From the NCBI GenBank assembly GCA_031411655.1, contig JANOBM010000247.1:62001-126000 (forward strand): a DNA stretch of 64,000 nucleotides. The letters run 5' to 3'. Positions 7,857-17,113 of the stretch are shown here, one piece after another (within the stretch, counting starts at the first letter, position 1; every line of letters begins with the position of its first letter). The stretch is from UBA6163 sp031411655 (GTDB lineage Bacteria > Planctomycetota > Planctomycetia > Pirellulales > Pirellulaceae). A program made the position numbers and the translations under genes. The notes beneath the pieces are model-generated. The model saw only the letters and a program-made list of their open reading frames with translations. It was not told the origin of the DNA and did no database searches.

Positions 7857-9146
7857 ATGCGTTTTCAGAACCTCGGAATCTTCGTTCTGCTGATATTGAT
7901 AGTCATAGTCACAACTTCGATCGAGCCAAGCTTTGCAGCGGCGGCAAATTTGCGATCGATTGTTCGTGACACCGGATTGTACGGTTTGATTTCAATCGGC
8001 GTCGCTCTGGTGATCATCACAGGAGGCATCGATTTATCGATTGGTTCATTGATTGCGTTGTCGGGGGTACTCCTTGTTCAAATCGTCAATGTTCAAGTGG
8101 TCGATACCAACTTCGAGAGCCGCATCGTCGAGACACGTGCCGAGGTCATTGCGCCGTTTACCGGTGCGGCGCTTCGGCTGGAGGATCCGCTTCCGCCTAT
8201 CGTTAAAGGTGATCTGCTCAGTTTCGCGAGCACAAGCGGCAGGTCCAGTGTCGTGATCGAACGTGTCATTGATGTGGGTGGAGCGTCTTATATCGAGCTT
8301 CGCGACCGCCTCCAACTGCTCAGGCCCGGTGTTCCGGTGAGGTTGCAAACGCTGCAGTCACTCAACCCTTACGTAGCTTGCGGAATTGTCTTGGTGATCT
8401 CCGCGGCGCTGGGACTGTTGCACGGCCTATTGATCACGCGAGCTAACCTCCAGCCTTTTGTCGTCACCCTTTGCGGGCTATTGATCTATCGCGGTTTGGC
8501 GCGAGTCATGACCGGTGACAATCAGGTGGGCCTTCTCGGTGCATTGCCCGAATTCAAAGCCTTTTTTACCGGGGCCGTTTTTGAACTTCCGTTGCCACTG
8601 GTGGCTCGGATCGGTTCGTCCCAGGCCGCTTGGTCCGATATCGCTTGGATCGAGATCCCTTTCAGCGGCGTTATCTTAGCGCTGACCGCCCTTGCGGCTT
8701 GGGTTTTTCTTAATCGAATGGTATGGGGGCGACACTTGCTTGCGACCGGAGAAAACGAAAAGGCCGCTCGCTTCAGTGGCCTGCGAACCCGCTCGATCAT
8801 CGTTTTCGCTTACGTCGCGTGCTCATCACTCGCTGGCCTTACGGGGATTCTGTTTACGCTAGAGCTCAATTCGGTTCAGCCTGGGTCCAGCGGTTCTTTT
8901 TACGAGCTTTACGCGATTGCTGCCGCTGTTCTTGGCGGATGCAGTCTGCGTGGCGGTCGAGGCGCGATCCTGAGCGTGATTGCCGGGGCCGCAGTCATGC
9001 GGTGTCTTTACAAGGCAATCATCGTGTTGGGGATTTCTCAAGAATGGGAGATGGTCATTATCGGAGTTGCGTTGCTGGCTGCTGTTTCACTCGATGAATT
9101 GATGATTCGTTGGAATGCCCGTAAACGACGCCATTCAATTGCGTAG
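7857..9146 (+). CDS. Sugar-type ABC transporter permease (RbsC-like) with large insert
   Basis: 429 residues from the ATG at 7857 (a GTG immediately precedes it). The family hallmark GGIDLSIGS lies at ~56-64 and the C-terminal half carries the conserved AIAAAVLGGCSLRGG and several membrane helices. Typical RbsC permeases are about 320 residues. Here ~85-90 mainly soluble residues (about 82-170) are inserted after the second or third helix, with a beta-rich composition (EVIAPFTGAALRLED, VIERVIDVGGASYIELRD). A second short insert lies near the middle (AFFTGAVFELPLPL). The gene follows the ATPase by 13 bp and clearly forms an operon. No periplasmic binding protein gene is adjacent on either side. 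Confidence 0.9.
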   Translation: MRFQNLGIFVLLILIVIVTTSIEPSFAAAANLRSIVRDTGLYGLISIGVALVIITGGIDLSIGSLIALSGVLLVQIVNVQVVDTNFESRIVETRAEVIAPFTGAALRLEDPLPPIVKGDLLSFASTSGRSSVVIERVIDVGGASYIELRDRLQLLRPGVPVRLQTLQSLNPYVACGIVLVISAALGLLHGLLITRANLQPFVVTLCGLLIYRGLARVMTGDNQVGLLGALPEFKAFFTGAVFELPLPLVARIGSSQAAWSDIAWIEIPFSGVILALTALAAWVFLNRMVWGRHLLATGENEKAARFSGLRTRSIIVFAYVACSSLAGLTGILFTLELNSVQPGSSGSFYELYAIAAAVLGGCSLRGGRGAILSVIAGAAVMRCLYKAIIVLGISQEWEMVIIGVALLAAVSLDELMIRWNARKRRHSIA

Positions 9147-9250
9147 ACAAATCGCGTATACTGCGGATCTAATACCAAAAGGCACTTTGTTTGCCCCCAC
9201 TCAACTGCGCGTTTTTCCGGGAACGCCTCCAACCACAAACTTTCCCGTCG

Positions 9251-10525
9251 ATGGACAAGCCTGTCGGACCGCCGCTTACCTTATTCGCTGATCTCGACCT
9301 GTCGCCGATCATGTTGAAAGCGCTCGCTCGCGCCGGGTTTGAGCATTCAACGCCAATCCAAGCTGGGCTGATTCCGCTCGCGCTCGTTGGAGAGGATGTC
9401 ATTGGCCAAGCTCGGACGGGAACTGGTAAAACTGCCGCGTTTTCCATTCCAATTCTTGAGCAACTCGATTCACTTGATGCGACTCGCGACCCGCAGGCGT
9501 TGATTATCGTTCCCACGCGGGAACTAGCCGATCAAGTCGCCAAAGAAGCCGAACGATTGGCCTACGGCGTGCCGACGGAGATTGCGGTGCTGTCCGGAGG
9601 CAAGAATATGACCGGTCAACTGCGTCAGCTGCAAAATGGCGTCCAAATTGTCGTTGGCACACCCGGTCGGATCCATGATCACCTTCAGCGGGGAACGCTT
9701 CGCACGGATTCGGTTTGGTGTGTGGTTTTAGACGAAGCCGATCGGATGTTAGATATTGGATTCCGGCCGCAAATTGAACGAATTTTGCGTCGGTGCCCGC
9801 GCGAAAGGCAAACGCTTTTGCTTTCGGCAACATTACCGGACACGGTTCGCCGTTTAGCCGAGTCGTACATGTTTCAGCCTAAAGTGATCGATTGCAGTCA
9901 AAACGCTATGGCTGTGGATACGATCGAGCAACGCTATTTCACCGTGGAGCATGACCAGAAACTCGATCTGTTGCGGAAACTGCTACTGCGTGAAAAGCCC
10001 GAACAGGTAATCGTCTTTTGTCGCACTCGGCGAGGTACTGACAAGCTAGAGCGTAAACTGTCAGAAGACTTTCCCTCGACAGGTTGCATGCATGGTGATA
10101 TGGCGCAGCGTGAGCGCGACCGGGTTCTACAGCAAGTTCGCGACCGTAAGCTGAAAATCCTTGTCGCCACCGACGTCGTTGGCCGCGGTATCGACGTAAG
10201 CACGGTGTCGCATATCGTTAATTATGACGTACCCCAAGATTGCGACGACTATGTCCATCGGGTTGGGCGAACGGGACGAATGGGGCGAGATGGCATCGCA
10301 TTCACATTCTTCATGCCCGGCGAAGGTGACATGCTTACCGCGATTGAACAGCGAATCAATCGACAGTTGCTTTGCGATCGAATCGAAGGTTTCGATTCAA
10401 AACCCGAAGCGACGAAAGTCGCAGTCGCCCACGCGGAACGCGAGCAGGCTAGTGAAGCCGCAGCGGCCGTTCCCACTAGGCGAACTCTCAACCCGATGCA
10501 TCGAAAAGTTCGCCGCCGGCGTTAG
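9251..10525 (+). CDS. DEAD-box ATP-dependent RNA helicase
   Basis: 424 residues from the ATG at 9251; an in-frame TTG at 9191 would add 20 residues that do not resemble the family. All helicase motifs are present in order: Q motif (STPIQAGLIPLAL), motif I ARTGTGKT, PTRELADQ, TPGRI, DEAD in VLDEADRML, SAT in LLSATLP, ATDVVGRGID, and HRVGRTGRMGR. The C-terminus is short and basic, ending RKVRRRR, which places it nearest the RhlE-like group. It would remodel RNA during ribosome assembly or mRNA decay. It is monocistronic, 104 bp after the permease and convergent with the sigma/anti-sigma operon. Confidence 0.93.
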   Translation: MDKPVGPPLTLFADLDLSPIMLKALARAGFEHSTPIQAGLIPLALVGEDVIGQARTGTGKTAAFSIPILEQLDSLDATRDPQALIIVPTRELADQVAKEAERLAYGVPTEIAVLSGGKNMTGQLRQLQNGVQIVVGTPGRIHDHLQRGTLRTDSVWCVVLDEADRMLDIGFRPQIERILRRCPRERQTLLLSATLPDTVRRLAESYMFQPKVIDCSQNAMAVDTIEQRYFTVEHDQKLDLLRKLLLREKPEQVIVFCRTRRGTDKLERKLSEDFPSTGCMHGDMAQRERDRVLQQVRDRKLKILVATDVVGRGIDVSTVSHIVNYDVPQDCDDYVHRVGRTGRMGRDGIAFTFFMPGEGDMLTAIEQRINRQLLCDRIEGFDSKPEATKVAVAHAEREQASEAAAAVPTRRTLNPMHRKVRRRR

Positions 10526-10568
10526 TCTTTTGCCGTGTGGTTGTTTCTTGTGTGGGTGCCTTCGTTGC

Positions 10569-12521
10569 TCAATTTTGCTGCATGAGTAGCCAAGCGAGTC
10601 GGTCATTCGCGTTTTCAATTGCGTTGGCCTTGTCATCCGCTGCCGCAGTCAATCGCTGGAGCAACTCCGGTTCTTCTTGCGCGTTCGTTACGCCATTGGC
10701 ATAGTACGCGTGAAGCTGTCTTTGCGTAGGATTTTTGATCCAGTGTAGCCAGCTATCCCGGAGTAAGGTCCGATCGGCAACCCACCGGGCCCAGACCATC
10801 TCATCGGGTCGAGGATTGGTGGGTTTCAATGTGGAGTCTTGAGCTTTAGGATCCGAGCCACTGGGCTGAGCCAAAACGGTTTCTGAGCTACGAATCGCGC
10901 GGGGGACGCTGCCGACACGGGCCTCAATCGCTGCCAGAAGTTGCTCCTGATTCATGGATGGCAGCCTAACTTTCGATGATGCGAAGGCCCGTTGACTCAG
11001 GGTCGCACTAGCGAGTGCCGCCTCGTTCGCCAGTTGCCAATCGTTGTCCAAAAACAAGTCGGACGGGCCACGGCGCATGGCGTTGGTAGATACTACAAAC
11101 CGAGCAGCGGCTCGTACGTCGAAGCGATTGGCGATGATCCATTCGGTAAGCTCACGGTGAGCGGATTGCAACGCCTCATCCCGGGGCGGTGTAAGAAGTG
11201 TACTAGCGCGAGCCAGCAACGGTGAATCAAAGCCGATTTCCCACAGTCGGTTGGCGATTGCCCCAGCAAGGGTTTGACTTGCCCGCAGCGAGCCTGCGAA
11301 GGCCGTAACCGACGCGGGTTCAGTCGATGCGATGACTTGGTCGCTGTTGGTGTTCTGCTTCAGCCATGACGACGGAACATGCGGTTCGGCCACTTTTTGG
11401 CGCCCGTCCTCGAGTTCATAAAACAACGGTGGCTGCTCTGCTGGCACGAAAATCGACGCAAACGACCAGTAGTCGTGTTGAGCAAATCGACCGTCGACCG
11501 GTGAATCGTGACAACGAGCGCAACTCGCGTCGGCGTCCAACAAGTTAATTGCGAGATTTTGGGCGAGCTGGTCAGGCTGTTGCTCATTAAACAAACTGGG
11601 ATCCGCCATCCAGGTCGCAATTAACTCGTCAAACTGCCCGCCAGCCGAGATTACTTTGGTTGCCTCCAATATCATTCGGGGCTTTGCATCAGGCATGAGA
11701 GGGACCGCTTTGAAGAGGCCGTCTACAAGCCGGGTCGCCAGTAATTCGCAGGACGAATCATCGGTGAACGCAGCTTCAACGACCACGGAGTCCTTAGCGA
11801 CTCGCGGCTTCGCACCAAAACGTTCTTCCACGCGATTCGCAAGTGTGGTCGCGTCGACTTCCGATGCCGGTACGACGCCGATTCTCGTCCAATACTGTGA
11901 GAGCGACTCATCGAAACGCTTCAGCGAGACGGCCATCGAATCCGCTACCGGGCCGGCATAATCCACGATGCTTTTCTGCGGCAAAGCATCCGCCTGCTTG
12001 TCCGATCGCTTGTTAGCTCCTTCACTACGGACCAACGGGACGCCGTCTCGACGCAGCGGCGACTTTATCACTGGAATCGACTCGCGGTTCGACGCCCTAT
12101 CTTTTTCAAGCAGGCCGCCATTTTCCAAAGCTAACTCTCCGTGCGCAGCGTCTGGTGACCTGGAACTTTCTGAAGAGATGGAGGAAGTAAGGTTTTTCAC
12201 GGGACTGAGATCCAACTGAATCCAGATCAACGCGACGGAAGCTGCCAGTGCCGCGACCCCGGCAGCCATCGTGAACCAACGTGATCGGCGAGATTCGACA
12301 CGTTTACCCTCAGCCGGGTAAGCTCCTCGACTCGACCGAGAAACTCGCTCCACCTTCGGTAGAAACGTCGAGCCTTGACTCAATTGGCAAAGGATCTCAA
12401 CAGTCAAATCAGGCGGCTTCGAGGAAGTCGAGTGAATCTGATCCAGCAAGGAGTCAATCGCTTTTTCGTCTGCTTCCGAAAGCATGGGAAGCGGATTCGG
12501 GTTTAGTTCATCGCGGGTCAT
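10569..12521 (-). CDS. Membrane protein with DUF1549/1553-like outer region and CxxCH, candidate anti-sigma factor
   Basis: 650 residues. Residues 1-82 are cytoplasmic and mainly helical; a transmembrane helix covers ~84-102 (TMAAGVAALAASVALIWI). The outer part holds C-A-R-C-H at 334-338, a c-type heme motif. The surrounding sequence resembles the DUF1549/1553 protein of the same operon: CARCHDSPVDGRFAQHDYW aligns with CTQCHNHPFNQWKQQKFWD, and FYELEDGRQKVAEP with FYELRNGLTKVAYP. The later ~250 residues also follow the DUF1553 pattern but are divergent. It follows the ECF sigma gene by 36 bp, the usual place of an anti-sigma factor. I infer a transmembrane sigma regulator with a heme-type or enzyme-derived sensor. 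A zinc-binding anti-sigma motif is not visible. Confidence 0.72.
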   Translation of the reverse strand: MTRDELNPNPLPMLSEADEKAIDSLLDQIHSTSSKPPDLTVEILCQLSQGSTFLPKVERVSRSSRGAYPAEGKRVESRRSRWFTMAAGVAALAASVALIWIQLDLSPVKNLTSSISSESSRSPDAAHGELALENGGLLEKDRASNRESIPVIKSPLRRDGVPLVRSEGANKRSDKQADALPQKSIVDYAGPVADSMAVSLKRFDESLSQYWTRIGVVPASEVDATTLANRVEERFGAKPRVAKDSVVVEAAFTDDSSCELLATRLVDGLFKAVPLMPDAKPRMILEATKVISAGGQFDELIATWMADPSLFNEQQPDQLAQNLAINLLDADASCARCHDSPVDGRFAQHDYWSFASIFVPAEQPPLFYELEDGRQKVAEPHVPSSWLKQNTNSDQVIASTEPASVTAFAGSLRASQTLAGAIANRLWEIGFDSPLLARASTLLTPPRDEALQSAHRELTEWIIANRFDVRAAARFVVSTNAMRRGPSDLFLDNDWQLANEAALASATLSQRAFASSKVRLPSMNQEQLLAAIEARVGSVPRAIRSSETVLAQPSGSDPKAQDSTLKPTNPRPDEMVWARWVADRTLLRDSWLHWIKNPTQRQLHAYYANGVTNAQEEPELLQRLTAAADDKANAIENANDRLAWLLMQQN

Positions 12522-12557
12522 ACCATTAAGTCTCTATAGAGTTCTTGCTCTCTATTT

Positions 12558-13196
12558 CTATCGATTCGCATTCGCTTCGTAATCGACTAGTTTTTGCTGG
12601 ACACATTCTTTTAATTGCTGTTTTGCACGTTGCATTAAGTTGCGAGCGCCGTGCTCGGTTATGTGGAGCGCATCTGCGATGGCGGTTCGGCTCGAGTCAT
12701 CCGCGAATCGCATTTTCAACGCGAGTTGGGCGCGTTCGGTAAGCGCGGCGAGGCATTCCCGGAGCGTATCAACGGCCAAATCTCCGCTGAGATCCTGGCC
12801 AGCCCATCGAAACCAAACTTCGTCTAGTGGATCATTCGTAAAACTGGTTCGCCGCTGCCCGCCTTTTCGGTGGACTGAAACGAGCAAGTTATGAGCCGTC
12901 TTTCGCAAGTAGGCCGCTGTCGCCGCATCGCTATGCTGCGTAAATGACGGTCGACGAAGCACCTTCAAAAAGGTCTCCTGGGTCAAGTCGTCCGCCAGAG
13001 ACGCTTCGCATCCAAGCATGCGCAAGTACCGCCAGACTCCAGTCTGGTGGGTTCGAATCAGTTCCTCCGGCGACTTCGCAGGGGGCTCGCCATCGCGCAG
13101 ATACGCCCCCGCCCCTTCTGAACGATCGTTCGCTGGATCATCCATAGAAGTCATCGAATCGCCCAAATAACAACCCGCCGATAGAGAAGCATTCAA
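12558..13196 (-). CDS. ECF-family RNA polymerase sigma factor
   Basis: 212 residues. Region 2 is clear (TGVWRYLRMLGCEASLADDLTQETFLKVLRR, with the DDLTQETFLK core), and region 4 ends with a helix-turn-helix (ALTERAQLALKMRFAD...AIADALHITEHGARNLMQRAKQQLKEC). The start drawn is TTG at 13196, with GAGG a few bases upstream; ATGs at 13154 or 13145 are alternatives that remove part of a poorly conserved head. It lies 28 bp after the DUF1501 gene and 36 bp before the membrane CxxCH protein, so all four genes are probably one transcript. It would direct RNA polymerase to a small regulon, perhaps including its own operon. Confidence 0.92.
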   Translation of the reverse strand: MNASLSAGCYLGDSMTSMDDPANDRSEGAGAYLRDGEPPAKSPEELIRTHQTGVWRYLRMLGCEASLADDLTQETFLKVLRRPSFTQHSDAATAAYLRKTAHNLLVSVHRKGGQRRTSFTNDPLDEVWFRWAGQDLSGDLAVDTLRECLAALTERAQLALKMRFADDSSRTAIADALHITEHGARNLMQRAKQQLKECVQQKLVDYEANANR

Positions 13197-13224
13197 GCCT
13201 CACATGCTCCTCTTGAGCAGCTGA

Positions 13225-14520
13225 TTACGCCAGCAACTCCTTGATTAATTTTCCACCGCCAGCGATTTTCATCGGACGACCGTTCTTTGATGTGTACGTG
13301 GTATCAAGGGAAATCCCTAGCCCCTGACAGACTGTCGCCATCAGGTCCTCGCTGCTGTAGGGTTCTGTTTCAACTTCGGTCCCGTCGCTACTGGTCGATC
13401 CGACTGCGATGCCGCCTTTCAGACCTGCACCACCGGCGACGACCGACCACGACCGAGCCCAATGGTCACGCCCGGCATCCTGGTTGATGCGAGGAGTGCG
13501 TCCAAATTCGCCCATCCAAATGATCGCCGTATCTTGGAGCAATTCTCGTTGAGCAAGGTCTTCCACCAACGCGCTCATTGCTTTGTCAAGATTTGGCAGC
13601 TTCTGCGTCGAGAGGGTCTGGTGGATGTTTTGGTGATTGTCCCATCCGCCCAGGTCGACTTCGATGAAAGGAACGCCAGCCTCGACCAAACGTCGGGCAA
13701 GCAGGCAGCCTTGTCCGAAGCCATCGGTGCCGTAGCGATCCTTAACTTCCTGTGGTTCTTGCTCAACGCGGAAAGCCTTCATCTGATCGCTGGTCATCAA
13801 AGACAAGGTTTTGCCGAGGACTTTTTGATGTTCACCGGCAGGGGTTCCTGAACCAGCAGGACCGCTACGGGTTCGTTGTACGAAACCGGATTCAATCAGG
13901 TCCAATGCCGCCATTCTCTGCATCAGACGCTTGTCGTCCAATGCCATATCGAGATTGCGAACGCGGCCATTGCTGGTTACTGAGAAAGGTGCCCAGGCCA
14001 TTCCTAAAAACCCTGGTCCTGCCCCTGCACCACCAATCGATACGAAGGGCGGAATTTCAAGTTCTGGGCGTTGGCTGATCAGTTCATGAGCGATCACGGC
14101 GCCGTAGCTTGGATGTTCGATACTTGGATTGGGAACGAACCCAGTGTGCATGTAATAGCGACCACGGTTGTGGTCGGCCTCACGGGTGGACATCGAACGC
14201 ACCACCGACAAATGCTTCATCTGTTGTGCCACCAAAGGAAGGTGTTCACTGATTTGCAAATCGCCTGTGGTGCTGATTGGCTTGAAGGGGCCGCCCGTGG
14301 GGGCGCCTGGCTTCAAATCCCATAAGTCAATGGTTGCGGGGCCGCCACCCATCCATAGCAAGATGGCAGACTTACGGTTTTTCCGCATTTGTTCTGCATT
14401 GGCGGCAATGGCATGTCCCATCGACAATGCCGTACCCATCATCGCTGAAGCGCCCATGAGGTGCTGTGTGAAGTGGCGGCGGGTCATTCCGGCGGGAGTG
14501 GCGAACGCTGAGTGGCTCAT
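13225..14520 (-). CDS. Tat-exported DUF1501 protein
   Basis: 431 residues from the ATG at 14520 (a TTG at 14532 would add four). The N-terminus has a twin-arginine signal, TRRHFTQHLMG followed by a hydrophobic stretch ending AIAANA. The mature part is a DUF1501 protein, a member of the alkaline phosphatase/sulfatase-like fold: IDLWDLKPGAP, EVDLGGWDNHQNIH, WMGEFGRTPRINQDAGRDHW. The Asp and His residues in the last two segments are the likely metal ligands of that fold. The substrate is not known for the family. It is always linked in planctomycetes with DUF1549/DUF1553 partners, and here lies 27 bp downstream of one. Export through Tat implies folding with a cofactor in the cytoplasm. Confidence 0.92.
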   Translation of the reverse strand: MSHSAFATPAGMTRRHFTQHLMGASAMMGTALSMGHAIAANAEQMRKNRKSAILLWMGGGPATIDLWDLKPGAPTGGPFKPISTTGDLQISEHLPLVAQQMKHLSVVRSMSTREADHNRGRYYMHTGFVPNPSIEHPSYGAVIAHELISQRPELEIPPFVSIGGAGAGPGFLGMAWAPFSVTSNGRVRNLDMALDDKRLMQRMAALDLIESGFVQRTRSGPAGSGTPAGEHQKVLGKTLSLMTSDQMKAFRVEQEPQEVKDRYGTDGFGQGCLLARRLVEAGVPFIEVDLGGWDNHQNIHQTLSTQKLPNLDKAMSALVEDLAQRELLQDTAIIWMGEFGRTPRINQDAGRDHWARSWSVVAGGAGLKGGIAVGSTSSDGTEVETEPYSSEDLMATVCQGLGISLDTTYTSKNGRPMKIAGGGKLIKELLA

Positions 14521-14547
14521 AGTGGTATCCAAGATTTGATAAGAGGT

Positions 14548-16209
14548 TTAGTGCTGCATAATGAATTCGTTACTGTTGATGATCGCCCACCACATGTCCT
14601 GCAGCATGGCAACCTCCTTACCTTCGCGAGCCACAAGTAATTGGCTTGCGATCGTCATTTCATCTTTTGTCGGTCTCCTCGCGAGCCCTGTCAAAAAGAG
14701 TGTCGTCATCCGGTCCTTTGGCGTCTTCCCCACCGTGCTAAGGCGTTTCAGGAACCCACCGTCGGCATCGCTTATCGCCTGTTTCGTCAGGTCACCGTTA
14801 AAGAGCATGAGCGCCTGTGGAATCGATCCGTTGAAAGTCGTTGCTTCGTCTCCCTCGTCGGTGCCAAAGGCCACCACAAACTGCTGCAACCATTGACGAC
14901 GTTGACGCTCCTGCTCTTCATAACTGCCTTTGGCTGATGCACCGCTTGCGGCGGCGAGCGACTGGTAAAGTTGCTCAGCACTCATCTGGCGGAGATAAAA
15001 ATGGGAAAACTTGGGTGTTTCCCCAACCGAAGGATCGTCAACCTCGTTATTCGCACCGTGTTTGGCGCTGAGTTGGTAGGGTTTGCTAAGCGCGATCCAA
15101 AGCATCAGTTGCTTCATATCAAAGCTGTTTTTACGGATCTCAGCACCGAGGTACTCGAGCAAATCGGGATGAGTGGGTGAGTTATGTGGTCCGATATCGT
15201 CGACAGGTTTCGTGAAGCCGAATCCCAAGAAATGAGACCACATCCGATTGACGAGCATTTTGTCCAAATAGGGACTGGCCGTCATCATTTTGCCTAATTC
15301 CTGGCGGCGGTTCACTTCGCTCACGTAACCGCTAACACCGATCGCCTTGTCATCGACAAATACTGGGTAGGCGACCTTCGTCAACCCATTCCGCAATTCA
15401 TAAAAAATCAAGGCATCCTCAGGGTCGTTGGATTCGCCAGCGAAATCCTCATCGACCAGCTCGGCATAGTTGATGTCGTTCGTGCCATCCACAAATCGCC
15501 GCAAACCGCGAGTCTGTCGAAAGAACGCGTTGAAGTCCCAAAACTTCTGCTGTTTCCACTGATTAAACGGATGATTGTGGCATTGCGTGCATTGCACTTG
15601 AAGTCCAAGAAACAGTCGTGACGTGCTGCTCGTTGCGAGGACACCCTTTTCTTCATTAACCTTGTTAATCAGGTAGTTTGTCGCTCCATTGAAACCCGGG
15701 GTCCCTGGCTTCGTCGAACCCGTCGCGGTCACTAATTCGAAGACGAACTGATCGTATGGTTTGTTACGGGCGAAAGAATCGCGAAGGTACTTGAGCATCC
15801 CATCGCGATTGGTGAGCGATCGATCCTCGTCGTCACTGTTTCTACCAATCAGCAAATTGCACCATACCGTCGCCCAGTGCTCAGCATATTCCTCAGCGTA
15901 GACATCGTCGTAAAGCAATTTGTTTACTAATCGCTGACGATTGCCCGACGACTTGTCCTGCATAAACGCGGTCAGCTCATCGAGCGTTGGAATGCGACCG
16001 ATGACGTCGAGGTAGACTCGCCGGCACCATGTAGCATCGTCAGTATCCGGCGCAGGGCGTATCTCGTAGTCGATCCACTGCTGTTCCACCGACGCGTTGA
16101 TTTCGGCGACCTGGGGTGGAATTGTATTTTCGGCCGAAATCAAAAGACTCGTCCCGAAAAGGTTAAGTAGACCGCAAACCAGCCAGAGAGACGTTGATTT
16201 ACGTTTCAT
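14548..16209 (-). CDS. Exported DUF1549/DUF1553 protein with CxxCH
   Basis: 553 residues from the ATG at 16209; a GTG at 16242 would add eleven. An N-terminal signal peptide is clear (KRKSTSLWLVCGLLNLFGTS). The DUF1549 domain covers roughly 40-250 (RRVYLDVIGRIPTLDEL is its signature) and includes C-T-Q-C-H at ~207-211, consistent with c-type heme. The DUF1553 domain follows (MLVNRMWSHFLGFGFTKPVDD, then RQMSAEQLYQSL near the end). In planctomycetes these proteins pair with DUF1501 and are thought to act on extracellular substrates; the reaction is not established. First gene of the four-gene operon ending at 10569, so any promoter should lie in 16210-16508. Confidence 0.92.
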   Translation of the reverse strand: MKRKSTSLWLVCGLLNLFGTSLLISAENTIPPQVAEINASVEQQWIDYEIRPAPDTDDATWCRRVYLDVIGRIPTLDELTAFMQDKSSGNRQRLVNKLLYDDVYAEEYAEHWATVWCNLLIGRNSDDEDRSLTNRDGMLKYLRDSFARNKPYDQFVFELVTATGSTKPGTPGFNGATNYLINKVNEEKGVLATSSTSRLFLGLQVQCTQCHNHPFNQWKQQKFWDFNAFFRQTRGLRRFVDGTNDINYAELVDEDFAGESNDPEDALIFYELRNGLTKVAYPVFVDDKAIGVSGYVSEVNRRQELGKMMTASPYLDKMLVNRMWSHFLGFGFTKPVDDIGPHNSPTHPDLLEYLGAEIRKNSFDMKQLMLWIALSKPYQLSAKHGANNEVDDPSVGETPKFSHFYLRQMSAEQLYQSLAAASGASAKGSYEEQERQRRQWLQQFVVAFGTDEGDEATTFNGSIPQALMLFNGDLTKQAISDADGGFLKRLSTVGKTPKDRMTTLFLTGLARRPTKDEMTIASQLLVAREGKEVAMLQDMWWAIINSNEFIMQH

Positions 16210-16508
16210 GGGACCACGTGAAAGCAAGAATGGATCAGACACACGTTAAGTAAACGTAATAGACAATTGCAAATACCCAAAAAGCTTTGGTTTTCGGCAT
16301 TGTAGCCGCAAAGCACTCGAAAATCCTCGTCCGTGAACCCGGTAATCGAGGTTTTTGGATTTCCAGGGCACAATCTAGCGCTACCGGGCCTCGCATTCCC
16401 TGGAAAACGCACTTCCGGTAATCGCTCGCTGCAATAGGAGCAAATGGCGAGAGAGCGAGTAAGTTGCCGCGTGGATCCCCTCCGTGGTTGGGTGAGGGCT
16501 CTGCCGGT

Positions 16509-17069
16509 TCAGACTGAAGCTTCGATCAATTCCCACTGGCCTGCGTCGGTCTCGGCGCTCCATAAGTCCCGCATCTCTTCGCCTTCAAGCATGCTTTGCA
16601 CCACACTCGCAAGTGGATCCGGAATAACCAGCGCGATCACGCCGCTTGCTGACTTCTTGACTGCCTTGCGGAGCGCCTTGAGCACTCGCTCCTGTGCTTC
16701 CTGAATGGTTTCTCCTCCTGGCGGGCACACTGACTCGGGGGAGTCTTGTCCCTGTCGGTAGACGCGTGGCTGGTTCCTTCTTACTTCGTCAATCAGCTTT
16801 CCATGCCACAATCCATGATCGATATTTCGAAAGCACTCGACGACTTTAACTCGCGTCGAACGTCCATTTGCCAGACGTGCTGCGGTCTCCCTCGCCGATT
16901 GGCAGGGGGCGGTAAAGATTCCACTCAACTGAACGCCGGCAAGTTCGTCTGCGGCGCGTTCCGCTTGCTCACGTCCACAGTCGCTCAGCGGCATGTCAAG
17001 GCAACCTTTCATGCGACCCTGATCATCAAAGTCCGTGGCGCCCGGCCGTACTAACACAATCCTGAACAT
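16509..17069 (-). CDS. Histidine-phosphatase-fold protein lacking both catalytic His
   Basis: 186 residues with the phosphoglycerate-mutase-like fold: LVRPGATDFDDQGR at the N-terminus, LSDCGREQAERAA, TAPCQSARETA and GGETIQEAQERV. In active members the first motif is RHG; here it is R8-P9-G10, so the histidine that carries the phosphate is replaced by proline. The second catalytic His (usual context SHG) is also a proline, P150 in VIPDPLAS. The arginine of SARETA (R60) is kept. I infer a binding or regulatory protein rather than a phosphatase. It lies 44 bp downstream of rpe on the same strand, so the two are probably cotranscribed and it may sense a sugar phosphate. Confidence 0.83.
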   Translation of the reverse strand: MFRIVLVRPGATDFDDQGRMKGCLDMPLSDCGREQAERAADELAGVQLSGIFTAPCQSARETAARLANGRSTRVKVVECFRNIDHGLWHGKLIDEVRRNQPRVYRQGQDSPESVCPPGGETIQEAQERVLKALRKAVKKSASGVIALVIPDPLASVVQSMLEGEEMRDLWSAETDAGQWELIEASV

Positions 17070-17113
17070 CGAAAGTCATTTCCAATAGGGAAGAAGTACG
17101 GGAGCGAAATTAC

